Part shown: positions 24,327 through 31,277 of the stretch, piece after piece
How the letters are laid out: each line of letters begins with the position of its first letter
How positions within the stretch are numbered: the stretch's first letter is position 1
Source of the DNA: DATFRX01 sp035630615
GTDB taxonomy: Bacteria; Actinomycetota; Actinomycetes; Propionibacteriales; Nocardioidaceae
DNA: 31,277 bases
Direction: 5' to 3'
NCBI GenBank assembly: GCA_035630615.1
Contig: DASQKI010000024.1
Coordinates: 1 to 31,277, forward strand
Notes under the pieces: generated by a model
The model's input: only the letters and a program-made list of their open reading frames with translations
Told to the model about the DNA's origin: nothing
Database searches by the model: none
Position numbers and translations under genes: made by a program

Positions 24327-27059
24327 ATGGCGACGACGGTGCTGGCCACCAAGCTGTTTGCGCCAGCCAGGCGACCCCTACTGGTCGCGCGGCCGCGGCT
24401 GATCGAGCGGCTGGACGCTGCCGTGGAGCCGGGGCGGAAGCTGGCGCTCATCTCGGCTCCGGCCGGCTTCGGCAAGACCACACTGGTCAGCGACTGGATC
24501 GAGCACAGCGACGATCGGCAGCCGGCGACGCGGGTCGCTTGGCTGTCGTTGGACGACGGCGACAACGACCTTGCACGTCTGCTGACACACTTGGTTGCCG
24601 CCCTGCAGGGTATCGACGCGGACGTAGGCTCCGATGCGCTGGACCTTCTGGGCATTGCGCCGGCCCTGCGGGTTGAGGCGGCGCTGACCGCGCTGATCAA
24701 CGACGTGGCTCAGACGGCCGGGCCGATCGTGCTCGTGCTTGACGACTACCACGTGATTGAGGCACGGCCCGCGCACGAGGCGATGACCTTTCTGCTCGAC
24801 CACCTTCCGCCGCAGTTGCACCTGGTGATCACCAGCCGCGCCGACCCGCCGCTCCCGCTCGCCCGTCTGCGGACTCGCGACGAGCTGGTCGAGCTGCGCG
24901 GCACCGACCTTCGGTTCACCCTGGGCGAGGCGACGAGCTTCCTGAACCAGAAGATGGGTCTCGGCCTTCCCGTCCGTGACGTAGACGCACTTGCGACCCG
25001 CACTGAGGGCTGGATCGCGGGACTGCAGCTGGCCGCCCTGTCGCTTCAGGGCCGCACCGACGTCTCCGGGTTCATCGACGCGTTCACCGGCAGTCATCGC
25101 TTTGTGCTGGACTACCTGGTCGACGAGGTGCTGCAGCACCAGCCCCAGCAGGTCCGAGAGTTTCTGCAGCACACCGCCGTCCTCGATCGGCTCACCGGAC
25201 CACTGTGTGACGCCGTCACCGGACGGGCAGATGGCAGCGCGATGCTCGAGAGCCTCGAGCGCGCCAACCTCTTCGTCGTAGCCCTGGACGAACACCGGGC
25301 GTGGTTCCGCTATCACCACCTGTTCGCAGATGTGCTCCGTGCCCGCGTGCTCAGCGAGGAACCCGATCTGGTGCCGATGCTGCATCGGCGCGCAAGCGAC
25401 TGGTACGAGCACCACGACCTTGTCGAGGACGCCGTGAGGCACGCACTGGCCGGAAGAGACTTCGAACGCGCCGCCCATCTGATGGAGCTTGCCCTGCCTG
25501 CCCTGCGCCGCAACCGTCAGGACGCGACACTCCTCGGCTGGCTCGACGACCTCCCCGACGACGTGGTCCGGCGCAGCGCCGTACTTAGCGTCTTCTACGG
25601 ATGGATGCAGATGGTCTCCGGCGACCTCGACGCCGTCGAAGATCGTCTAGACGACGCCGAACGCGCCCTCGCCGCCAGCGAGGCACCGGACGCCGGCAAC
25701 GAGGAGCTCCGCACCCTGCCGATGACCCTGGCCATCTACCGCGCCTCGCTCGCCCAAGCCCGCGGCGACACAGAAGGAACCGTGCGCCACGCCCACCGCG
25801 CGCTCGACATGGCCGGTCCGGGCGACCACTTCTCTCGCGGTGCCGCCGCCGGATTCCTCGGGCTCGCAGCCTGGGCGAACGGCGACATCGAGCCAGCGCT
25901 GCAGACGTTCTCCGAGGCTGTGCGGAGCCTGCGTCTGGCCGGCAACCTTGCCGACGCGTTGAGCAGCACCGTCGTTCTGGCGGACATGTGGCTCGCCGCA
26001 GGACGTCCCGACCGGGCGCGCGGGCTCTATGAGGGTGCCCTGCAAGAGGCCACGGACCGGGACGACGTCCGAGGCACCGTTACGTCACTGCCGACGGCTG
26101 ACCTTCACGTCGGACTCGGTGAGCTGGACTGCGAGCTGGGAAACCTCGCAGAAGCGACCCAACACCTCGAGACCGCGAAGGCGCTCGGGGAGGGTGCGGC
26201 GACCACCGAGAACCGGCACCGGTGGTTCTTGGCCATGGCGCGGATCCGGGATGCAACGGGCGAGCGAGAGAGAGCCATCGACCTGCTAGATCTGGCCGAG
26301 CGGCGCTACCGGCGCGGCTTCTTCCCCGACGTACGGCCGATCGCGGCGATGAAGGCACGCATCCGGATCAAGCAAGGCAAGTTGTCGAACGCTACCGACT
26401 GGGTCCGCGAACACACCCTGTCCACCGCGGACGACCTCAGCTACCTGCGCGAGTTCGACCACATCACCCTGGTGCGGCTGCTCATCGCGCAGCACCGCGA
26501 CCACGCAGACCCCGGCACCATCCGCGACGCAGTAGACCTGCTGGACCGGCTGTACGAGGCCGCCGAGGGATCCGCCCGGGCTGGAAGCCTCATCGAGATC
26601 CTCATACTGCAAGCCCTCGCACACGAGGCTCAGGGGCACCGGCGGCCAGCTATGGAGGCTTTGGAGCGAGCCCTGACTGAGACCCCCGAAACAGACGGCT
26701 ATGTCCGGGTCTTTCTCGACGAGGGCGCGCCCATGGTCGGCCTGCTTCGTGCCACCGAGGAACGCAAGGTCGCGCCGGACCGGGCGCGTCGACTGCTCAC
26801 GGTCGGAGCCACCCCCAACCAAGGCGCTACACCTTCCCGGGCGGCAGGAGCGGCGGAGTCGCTGTCAGAGCCCCTGAGTCAGCGGGAGCTGCAAGTGCTG
26901 CGGCTGCTCGACAGCACACTGACCGGGCCGGAGATCGCCCGGGAGCTGTTCGTCTCGCACAACACCCTGCGCAGCCACACCAAGCACATCTTCACCAAGC
27001 TCGACGTCAACAGCCGCCGGGAGGCCGTGAGCCGCGCCAAGGAGCACGGTCTGCTCTAG
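24327..27059 (+). CDS. MalT/LAL-like LuxR family transcriptional regulator
   Basis: A large ATP-dependent activator, 910 residues. An AAA/STAND-type ATPase domain comes first, with Walker A at residues 44-52 (SAPAGFGKTT) and a Walker B-like VLVLDDYHVIE at about 135-145. A long helical TPR-like region follows (about 400-790), and a LuxR helix-turn-helix ends the protein (LSQRELQVLRLLDSTLTGPE onward). This order matches MalT and LAL regulators. The ATG at 24327 is directly followed by the ATTVLATKLFAP opening typical of the family. It probably controls the small-protein/membrane-protein genes that follow, whose leader contains a palindrome at 27100-27122. Confidence 0.92.
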   Translation: MATTVLATKLFAPARRPLLVARPRLIERLDAAVEPGRKLALISAPAGFGKTTLVSDWIEHSDDRQPATRVAWLSLDDGDNDLARLLTHLVAALQGIDADVGSDALDLLGIAPALRVEAALTALINDVAQTAGPIVLVLDDYHVIEARPAHEAMTFLLDHLPPQLHLVITSRADPPLPLARLRTRDELVELRGTDLRFTLGEATSFLNQKMGLGLPVRDVDALATRTEGWIAGLQLAALSLQGRTDVSGFIDAFTGSHRFVLDYLVDEVLQHQPQQVREFLQHTAVLDRLTGPLCDAVTGRADGSAMLESLERANLFVVALDEHRAWFRYHHLFADVLRARVLSEEPDLVPMLHRRASDWYEHHDLVEDAVRHALAGRDFERAAHLMELALPALRRNRQDATLLGWLDDLPDDVVRRSAVLSVFYGWMQMVSGDLDAVEDRLDDAERALAASEAPDAGNEELRTLPMTLAIYRASLAQARGDTEGTVRHAHRALDMAGPGDHFSRGAAAGFLGLAAWANGDIEPALQTFSEAVRSLRLAGNLADALSSTVVLADMWLAAGRPDRARGLYEGALQEATDRDDVRGTVTSLPTADLHVGLGELDCELGNLAEATQHLETAKALGEGAATTENRHRWFLAMARIRDATGERERAIDLLDLAERRYRRGFFPDVRPIAAMKARIRIKQGKLSNATDWVREHTLSTADDLSYLREFDHITLVRLLIAQHRDHADPGTIRDAVDLLDRLYEAAEGSARAGSLIEILILQALAHEAQGHRRPAMEALERALTETPETDGYVRVFLDEGAPMVGLLRATEERKVAPDRARRLLTVGATPNQGATPSRAAGAAESLSEPLSQRELQVLRLLDSTLTGPEIARELFVSHNTLRSHTKHIFTKLDVNSRREAVSRAKEHGLL

Positions 27060-27099
27060 CCGAGTCCGTGCCGGCGCTCTCACATCGCAAATCACATCG

Positions 27100-27122
27100 T
27101 GGGGTGATGCCTGCTCACCCCA
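27100..27122. promoter_or_regulatory. Palindrome downstream of LuxR regulator (operator or terminator stem)
   Basis: TGGGGTGA (27100-27107) and TCACCCCA (27115-27122) form perfect 8-bp arms around a 7-base loop. It is 41 bp past the LuxR gene stop. It could end the LuxR transcript, or be an operator for the following genes, because a TAGGTT -10-like element lies at 27131-27136. There is no U-run, which favours an operator role. Confidence 0.45.
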
Positions 27123-27132
27123 TCGCTTCCTA

Positions 27133-27173
27133 GGTTCTGGTCATCGCGCGGCGCCTGCCGCGACACCAGAACC
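27133..27173 (+). promoter_or_regulatory. Nested hairpin in the leader of the small ORFs
   Basis: Outer arms GGTTCTGGT (27133-27141) and ACCAGAACC (27165-27173) pair perfectly, and inner arms CGCGGC (27147-27152) and GCCGCG (27157-27162) close a 4-base loop. The structure ends 14 bases before the ATG at 27188, leaving the ribosome site just outside the stem. If transcribed, it would form a stable 5' leader hairpin. Confidence 0.45.
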
Positions 27174-27187
27174 CGAGAGAAGCGGAC

Positions 27188-27259
27188 ATGTCCATCACCA
27201 CCACCAGCCTCACCAGGGCTACCGGCATCTCCGCCCACACGGTCGTGAGGTCCCGATGA
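27188..27259 (+). CDS. Tiny 23-residue ORF overlapping the next start
   Basis: An ATG with an upstream gagagaag ribosome site opens 23 codons (MSITTTSLTRATGISAHTVV, then RSR) whose stop overlaps the next ATG in an ATGA junction. It may be a leader peptide that couples translation, or the stub of a longer protein: its first 16 residues resemble the N-termini of small actinobacterial membrane proteins. No domain is recognised, and translation is unproven. Confidence 0.4.
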   Translation: MSITTTSLTRATGISAHTVVRSR

Positions 27260-27486
27260 GCCGCAGAGGCCGGGCGCCCGCTCGCTACGAAATCCGGATC
27301 GATGGCCACATCGACGACCACTGGACCGCGTGGTTCGACAATCTGACTCTCACCCACGAGAGCGACGGGACCACCACCCTGCGCGGTCTCGTGCCCGACC
27401 AGGCCGCACTGCATGGCCTGCTCGCCAAGGTGCGCGACCTCGGCGTCACCTTGATCTCAGTGGAGGTCATCGACGCACCTGACTGA
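27256..27486 (+). CDS. Small conserved-looking protein (76 aa), function unknown
   Basis: The protein opens RYEIRIDGHIDDHWTAWFDN and continues with LTLTHESDGTTTLRG, DQAALHGLLAKVRDLG and a hydrophobic VTLISVEVI near the end. This pattern recurs in short hypothetical proteins of actinobacteria, often near LuxR-type regulators (recalled, not searched). It has no signal peptide or membrane segment. The pattern of alternating strands with one helix suggests a small ferredoxin-like or beta-alpha-beta fold. The start is ATG 27256, coupled to the preceding tiny ORF. The role is unknown. Confidence 0.75.
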   Translation: MSRRGRAPARYEIRIDGHIDDHWTAWFDNLTLTHESDGTTTLRGLVPDQAALHGLLAKVRDLGVTLISVEVIDAPD

Positions 27487-27555
27487 GTCCTCGTTCCACC
27501 AGCCCGTCGGGAGTCCGGCCGGAGCTGTCACCCATCGAAATCCCTTGGAGTAGCC

Positions 27556-28191
27556 ATGTCCCATCCCGTCCCCGCAACGCTGTATCGCATCGGCGCTGCC
27601 GCTGGCTGCGGAAGCGCCGTCATCCTGCTCATCAACGCCGCCAAGCGCGCGGAGGTCATCCCGACCTCCGCCTTCACCCAACTGGTCGCCCCGCTCGCCC
27701 AAGTCCTGGCGCTGGCATTCGTCACCGCCCTCTACTTCGCCGTCGGACGTCGAGCCGGCACCTTCGGCCTCGTCGCCTTCCTCTTGAACGCGTTCTCGCT
27801 GGCGACCCTGGTCGGCGTGGAGTTCGTGATCAACCTCGTCTTCGCCGACCTCCCGGACGACACCATCGATGCACTCCGGGCCGGCACGCTGGGCGTCGCG
27901 CTGACGGTGGCATCCATCACGTTCCTCCTCGGCACCTTCGGCTACGTCGCCGCGATGCTCCGCACCCGTCAGGTCCCCACCGCACCCCTGGTCCTCTATG
28001 CCGTCGGTGCCGTACCTGTCTCGCTGCGAGCCTTCGTCCCCGAGGCCGCGCTGGACCTCGGACTCGTCACAATGGCGGTGGGAGTCGGCTGGCTCGCGGT
28101 CTGGCTCTTCAACCGTTCCAGCCGCATCACCACCTGGGCAGACCACGCACCCACCCAGGTACCGCTGGCCAGGGCCCACGCAAACAGCTAG
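27556..28191 (+). CDS. DUF4386-like integral membrane protein
   Basis: A 211-residue membrane protein with about six hydrophobic segments, starting at an ATG with a ttggag ribosome site. The start (PATLYRIGAAAGCGSAVILL) and overall layout resemble DUF4386-type proteins; the assignment is moderate. It follows the 76-aa gene by 69 bp and may be in the same transcript. Its end is followed by a strong 14-bp hairpin that also serves the convergent exporter gene. No function is known. Confidence 0.7.
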   Translation: MSHPVPATLYRIGAAAGCGSAVILLINAAKRAEVIPTSAFTQLVAPLAQVLALAFVTALYFAVGRRAGTFGLVAFLLNAFSLATLVGVEFVINLVFADLPDDTIDALRAGTLGVALTVASITFLLGTFGYVAAMLRTRQVPTAPLVLYAVGAVPVSLRAFVPEAALDLGLVTMAVGVGWLAVWLFNRSSRITTWADHAPTQVPLARAHANS

Positions 28192-28219
28192 ACCCAACCG
28201 TCGACAACCAGAGGTCGCT

Positions 28220-28263
28220 CATCAGAGGCCGCCCACGGAATCATCCGAAGGCGGCCTCTGATG
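28220..28263. terminator. Bidirectional terminator-like hairpin between convergent genes
   Basis: Arms of 14 bp (28220-28233 and 28250-28263) are perfect complements around a 16-base loop, with a GC-rich core (GAGGCCGCC/GGCGGCCTC). The right arm overlaps the last codons of the exporter gene, so the hairpin sits at the 3' ends of both convergent units. There is no clear U-run, as is common in GC-rich actinobacteria. Confidence 0.7.
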
Positions 28264-29725
28264 CTGTCTGATCGTGGGGCCGGTCGGGCTCGGCGGAGGC
28301 TGGTCGAGGCTTGACCAGGGTCGCGGCGATCAGCGCACCGAGGAGGAGCACGCCGGTGAGCACGGAGAAGCCGGTTTGAAAGCCGTGGGTGAGGGCGCGG
28401 GCGCTGGAGGCCGTTACGTCGGCGTGTGAGTCGACGTACGAACTGGAGGACGCGGCGGCGACCGCGCCAATTGCGGCGAGACCGATCGCACCACCGATCT
28501 GACGGCTCGTGTTGACGAGACCGGATGCGATCCCGGAGTCCGACGGGCCGACGCCGGTCAGGCTTCCGATCGTGGCGGCGACCAACGAGACTCCCAAGCC
28601 AGCGCCGCCGATCAGCAAAGGGGGAAAGAGATCCGGGAAGTAGTGGCCGTCTACCGGCACGCGGCCGAGCAGTGCGGCCGAGAGGGCAAGAGCGAGCAAC
28701 CCACCTGTCAACACGGGGCGAACGCCGACTCGGCCGACGACGGCCTGTACGACGTTGGAGGCGACGATGGCGGCGAGCGCCAAGGCGACAAAGGCGGCGC
28801 CCGTCTCGACCGGGGAGAAGCGAAGGACGTTCTGCATATACAGGGTGAGCAGGAAGAACTCGGAGAACGCGCCCGCTCCGACGACAGCCATCGTCGCGTT
28901 CGCCGCAGAGAGTGTGCGCAGGCGGAAGAGCCGCTGCGGCAGAAGCGGCGCACCCGATCGGAGCTCGATCGCGACAAAGGCCAGCAACAGCGCTGCCGAG
29001 GTCGCGAGCAGGCACAGCGTCGTCGTGGCGCCCCAGCCGTCACTCGTCGCTCGGGTGAGCGCGTAGACGAGCAGCATGAGCCCGGCTGTGACCGAGGACG
29101 CGCCGGCGAGGTCGAAATGGCGATGCGGCAGTACGGCACGGCTCTCTCGCAGGAGAAGGGGGGTGAGTGCAATCGCGCCGATGCCGACGGGCACGTTGAC
29201 AAAGAAGATCCACGGCCAGCTCAGGTAGGTGGTGAGCAGGCCGCCGAGCAGCACGCCCACCGCGGCACCGCCGCCCGAGACCGCGCCGTAGATGCCGAGC
29301 GCGAGGTTGCGCTCGGGGCCCTCCGCGAAGATCGACATCAGCAGCGCAAGTGCTGCCGGCACCAGGAGCGCGGCACCGAGTCCCTGCGCGGCTCGGAAGG
29401 CGATCAGCGAGCCCTCCGACCACGCGAGCCCACACAGCAGCGAGCTGACCGAGAAGAGCGCCAGCCCGCCGAGAAGAAGCCTCCGGCGACCGAGCAGATC
29501 GGCGAGTCGCCCGCCCAGCAGGAGGGCCGCGCCGAACATGATCGTGTAGGCGGTGATCACCCACTGCAGGTTCTCCTGAGCGAGGCCGAGATCGCGCTGG
29601 ATCGAGGGCAGGGCGACGTTGACGATCGTGACGTCGAGGATGACCATGAACTGCGCTGTGACGACCAGCGCGAGCGACATCCAGCGCCGCCGCTGTGCCT
29701 GTGTTCCGATTGCCGGGTATCCCAC
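28241..29725 (-). CDS. MFS transporter, DHA2 (EmrB/QacA) drug exporter family
   Basis: A proton-driven exporter of about 494 residues with 14 predicted membrane segments. Typical motifs are LDVTIVNVALPSIQRDLG in TM1, GGRLADLLGRRR (motif A) after TM2, and WPWIFFVNVPVG after TM5. The GTG at 29725 is preceded by gaggag; a longer reading from 29806 adds a polar N-terminus not typical of the family. The substrate is probably a toxic organic compound. It diverges from an ECF sigma gene, with an inverted repeat in the shared gap that may coordinate them. Confidence 0.92.
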   Translation of the reverse strand: MGYPAIGTQAQRRRWMSLALVVTAQFMVILDVTIVNVALPSIQRDLGLAQENLQWVITAYTIMFGAALLLGGRLADLLGRRRLLLGGLALFSVSSLLCGLAWSEGSLIAFRAAQGLGAALLVPAALALLMSIFAEGPERNLALGIYGAVSGGGAAVGVLLGGLLTTYLSWPWIFFVNVPVGIGAIALTPLLLRESRAVLPHRHFDLAGASSVTAGLMLLVYALTRATSDGWGATTTLCLLATSAALLLAFVAIELRSGAPLLPQRLFRLRTLSAANATMAVVGAGAFSEFFLLTLYMQNVLRFSPVETGAAFVALALAAIVASNVVQAVVGRVGVRPVLTGGLLALALSAALLGRVPVDGHYFPDLFPPLLIGGAGLGVSLVAATIGSLTGVGPSDSGIASGLVNTSRQIGGAIGLAAIGAVAAASSSSYVDSHADVTASSARALTHGFQTGFSVLTGVLLLGALIAATLVKPRPASAEPDRPHDQTASEAAFG

Positions 29726-29769
29726 CTCATGCTCCTCACGGTCCGGGGTTTGATTCAGCCGCGATGATG

Positions 29770-29836
29770 TAGACGCCGCGATATTCGGAAAATGGGCGCC
29801 CGCCAACCGCCCAGTTCGCCAACCGGCCGGCGTCTA
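29770..29836. promoter_or_regulatory. Inverted and direct repeats in the divergent exporter/sigma gap
   Basis: TAGACGCCG (29770-29778) and CGGCGTCTA (29828-29836) are exact inverted copies 49 bp apart. Between them CGCCAACCG occurs twice in direct orientation (29801-29809, 29817-29825), 16 bp apart. The gap is 161 bp, so these are candidate sites for a regulator or sigma factor acting on both divergent genes. Confidence 0.4.
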
Positions 29837-29886
29837 TACGGAACCGAAGGGCGGCGACAAGGTGCGTGGAGCGAGGTGACGCGAGA

Positions 29887-30903
29887 GTGGCGCAGGTGTC
29901 AGCCGACTTGATCTCACGGGCGCGAGCCGGCGACGGCGACGCGTTCCGAGAGCTGACCGAGCCGTACCGTCGAGAACTGCAGGTGCACTGCTACCGGATG
30001 CTCGGATCGTTTCAGGACGCCGAGGACGCCCTCCAGGACACGCTGCTGGCCGCCTGGCGAGGCCTCGAAGGCTTCGAAGGACGCGCCTCTCTCCGCACCT
30101 GGCTGTACCGGATCGCCACCAACCGCTGCCTCAGCGCACTTCGCTCGGCCAGCCGACGTCAGGCCAAGGAGTGGGACATGCCGAAGGTCGAACCGCCCGA
30201 GCCGACCCGGCTCGGCGAGGTCTTATGGCTCGAGCCCTATCCCGACGCCCTTCGCGAGGGTGCGACCGACGTGCCGCTCGGCCCGGAGGCCCGCTATGAG
30301 CAGACCGAGTCCATCTCCCTGGCCTTCGTGACCGCCCTTCAACTCCTGCCGCCCCGCCAACTCGCCGTCCTCATCTTGCGCGACGTCCTCGGATTCCACG
30401 CGAACGAGGTCGCCGACATGCTCGACTCGACCGTCGAGTCGGCCAACAGCGCCCTCAAACGGGCGCGCGCGAGCCTGCGGCGCCGGCTTTCCCCGACCGG
30501 CGAGCGCCAGCCGCCTCCCGCTTCCGACTCACCCTCCGAGCAGGCAATCGTGACAAGCTTCGTCCGCGCCTACGAGTCCGGCGACGTCGACTCCCTGGTC
30601 GCCCTGCTCACCGACGATGTCTTCGTCTCGATGCCACCGATTCCCCTCGAATACCAGGGCCGCGACGTCGTGGCTCGCCTCTTCGCGAGCATCTTCGACT
30701 CGGGCAGAAGGCTCGACCTCGTGCCGACGCGGGCCAATGACCAGCCAGCGTTTGCGACCTACCTGCGCGGCTCCAGCGGCATCCGCCACGGGATCGGCCT
30801 GTTCGTCCTCACCCTCACCGGCGACCGGATCTGCGCCATCACCCGCTTCGAGAGCAGCGTGCTTGCATCGTTCGGGCTGCCGCGGTCGCTCCCGATCCGA
30901 TAG
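29887..30903 (+). CDS. ECF sigma factor with C-terminal SnoaL-like domain (TIGR02960/SigG type)
   Basis: An RNA polymerase sigma factor of about 338 residues. Region 2 includes LTEPYRRELQVHCYRMLGSF and DAEDALQDTLLAAWRGLEGF; region 4 includes LPPRQLAVLILRDVLGFHAN and the helix EVADMLDSTVESANSALKRA. The last third (EQAIVTSFVRAYESGDVDSL...) is a SnoaL/NTF2-like domain, which in this class replaces a separate anti-sigma factor and modulates activity. The start is either GTG 29887 (gagg upstream) or GTG 29866; both read in frame. It diverges from the exporter gene, possibly its target. Confidence 0.88.
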   Translation: MAQVSADLISRARAGDGDAFRELTEPYRRELQVHCYRMLGSFQDAEDALQDTLLAAWRGLEGFEGRASLRTWLYRIATNRCLSALRSASRRQAKEWDMPKVEPPEPTRLGEVLWLEPYPDALREGATDVPLGPEARYEQTESISLAFVTALQLLPPRQLAVLILRDVLGFHANEVADMLDSTVESANSALKRARASLRRRLSPTGERQPPPASDSPSEQAIVTSFVRAYESGDVDSLVALLTDDVFVSMPPIPLEYQGRDVVARLFASIFDSGRRLDLVPTRANDQPAFATYLRGSSGIRHGIGLFVLTLTGDRICAITRFESSVLASFGLPRSLPIR

Positions 30904-30910
30904 CCGGCTG

Positions 30911-31276
30911 CTAGTTGACCGGCAGCCTGATGGCCTTCCCGTCCATGTCAGCCGGGTCGAAGTCGATGTCCATCGTGGACAGGATCGTCGGGAGGACGTC
31001 AACGAGCCGCATCTGATCCTTCGGCGCCGTCGCCTCCAGCCCGGGCCATGAGAAGACCATCGGGATCCGCTGGACCTGGCGTTGGTGACCGCCGTGGTCA
31101 CCGATCACGCCGTACGTCGTGTTGTCCCGCAGCAATGCCACCACGTCGGGGCCGTACGGTGCCGCCATTGTGTCGACCAGCGTCTCGCCATGCTGCTGGA
31201 ACCACGACCGCTCTGGCCCGGTGCTCGGCAGGTTCGTTCCATGGAGCAGGTAATCGTCGCCGTTGTCAGAAAGCCG
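30911..31276 (-). CDS. Alkaline phosphatase/sulfatase superfamily protein, C-terminal part (truncated by window edge)
   Basis: The last 121 codons of a gene that begins beyond the right edge. The visible part contains GVIGDHGGHQRQVQRIPMVF, where the DHG residues match the second metal site of the alkaline-phosphatase/sulfatase superfamily, followed by LVDVLPTILSTMDID, typical of the end of sulfatase-like domains. No internal stop is seen. The substrate and any signal peptide cannot be judged without the N-terminus. It is convergent with the sigma gene, 7 bp apart. Confidence 0.8.
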   Translation of the reverse strand, partial: RLSDNGDDYLLHGTNLPSTGPERSWFQQHGETLVDTMAAPYGPDVVALLRDNTTYGVIGDHGGHQRQVQRIPMVFSWPGLEATAPKDQMRLVDVLPTILSTMDIDFDPADMDGKAIRLPVN

Positions 31277-31277
31277 G

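Noticed and set aside
27457..28197. 246-aa minus-strand frame opposite the DUF4386-like gene
   Set aside because: Gly/Glu/Asp-rich low-complexity shadow; the plus-strand product has proper membrane segments and a ribosome site.

Overview
The window is GC-rich throughout, uses many GTG starts, and carries tightly overlapping operons (ATGA/GTGA junctions), IS1595, TetR, MalT-like LuxR and ECF sigma genes. This points to a chromosomal segment of a high-GC actinobacterium. A Nocardioidaceae/Propionibacteriales-type soil organism is a plausible guess, but the sequence shows no taxonomic marker.

Layout. (1) 1-1016: a complete IS1595-family insertion sequence with 24-bp perfect terminal inverted repeats. 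(2) 1149-15749: a catabolic and transport island. It holds a DSD1/D-threonine-aldolase-like PLP enzyme overlapping an amidase, two paralogous Rieske oxygenase alpha subunits, a monomeric-sarcosine-oxidase-like flavoenzyme with the covalent-FAD cysteine, a BetI-like TetR regulator, a full Opp/Dpp-type ABC importer (SBP-B-C-D-F) and a divergent oligopeptidase-B-like S9 peptidase. Read together, the island looks built to import an amide- or peptide-like N-methylated compound, hydrolyse it, and remove N-methyl groups oxidatively (Rieske steps, then a sarcosine-oxidase step). The substrate is not determined. An 18-bp near-palindrome in front of the second Rieske gene is the best operator candidate. 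(3) 15834-20087: a secreted protein of unknown function, an LigB-type ATP-dependent DNA ligase, a TetR regulator and a FadI-like thiolase. (4) 20193-23950: a five-gene minus-strand operon of ECF sigma factor, anti-sigma/membrane protein, ABC ATPase and two membrane subunits. Both the sigma and anti-sigma genes are broken by apparent single-base deletions about 280 bp apart. (5) 24327-28191: a large MalT-like LuxR regulator, followed by a structured leader, a 23-codon ORF overlapping a conserved-looking 76-aa protein, and a DUF4386-like membrane protein. (6) 28241-30903: a 14-TM DHA2 drug exporter divergent from an ECF sigma factor with a C-terminal SnoaL-like domain. (7) 30911-31277: the 3' end of an alkaline-phosphatase/sulfatase-superfamily gene cut by the window edge.

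The most interesting items are the two-Rieske/sarcosine-oxidase/PLP-enzyme/amidase/ABC island, the substrate-binding protein that seems held by a C-terminal membrane helix instead of a lipid, the double frameshift in the sigma/anti-sigma pair, and the hairpin plus tiny coupled ORF at 27100-27259. No tRNA, rRNA, CRISPR array or replication origin was seen.
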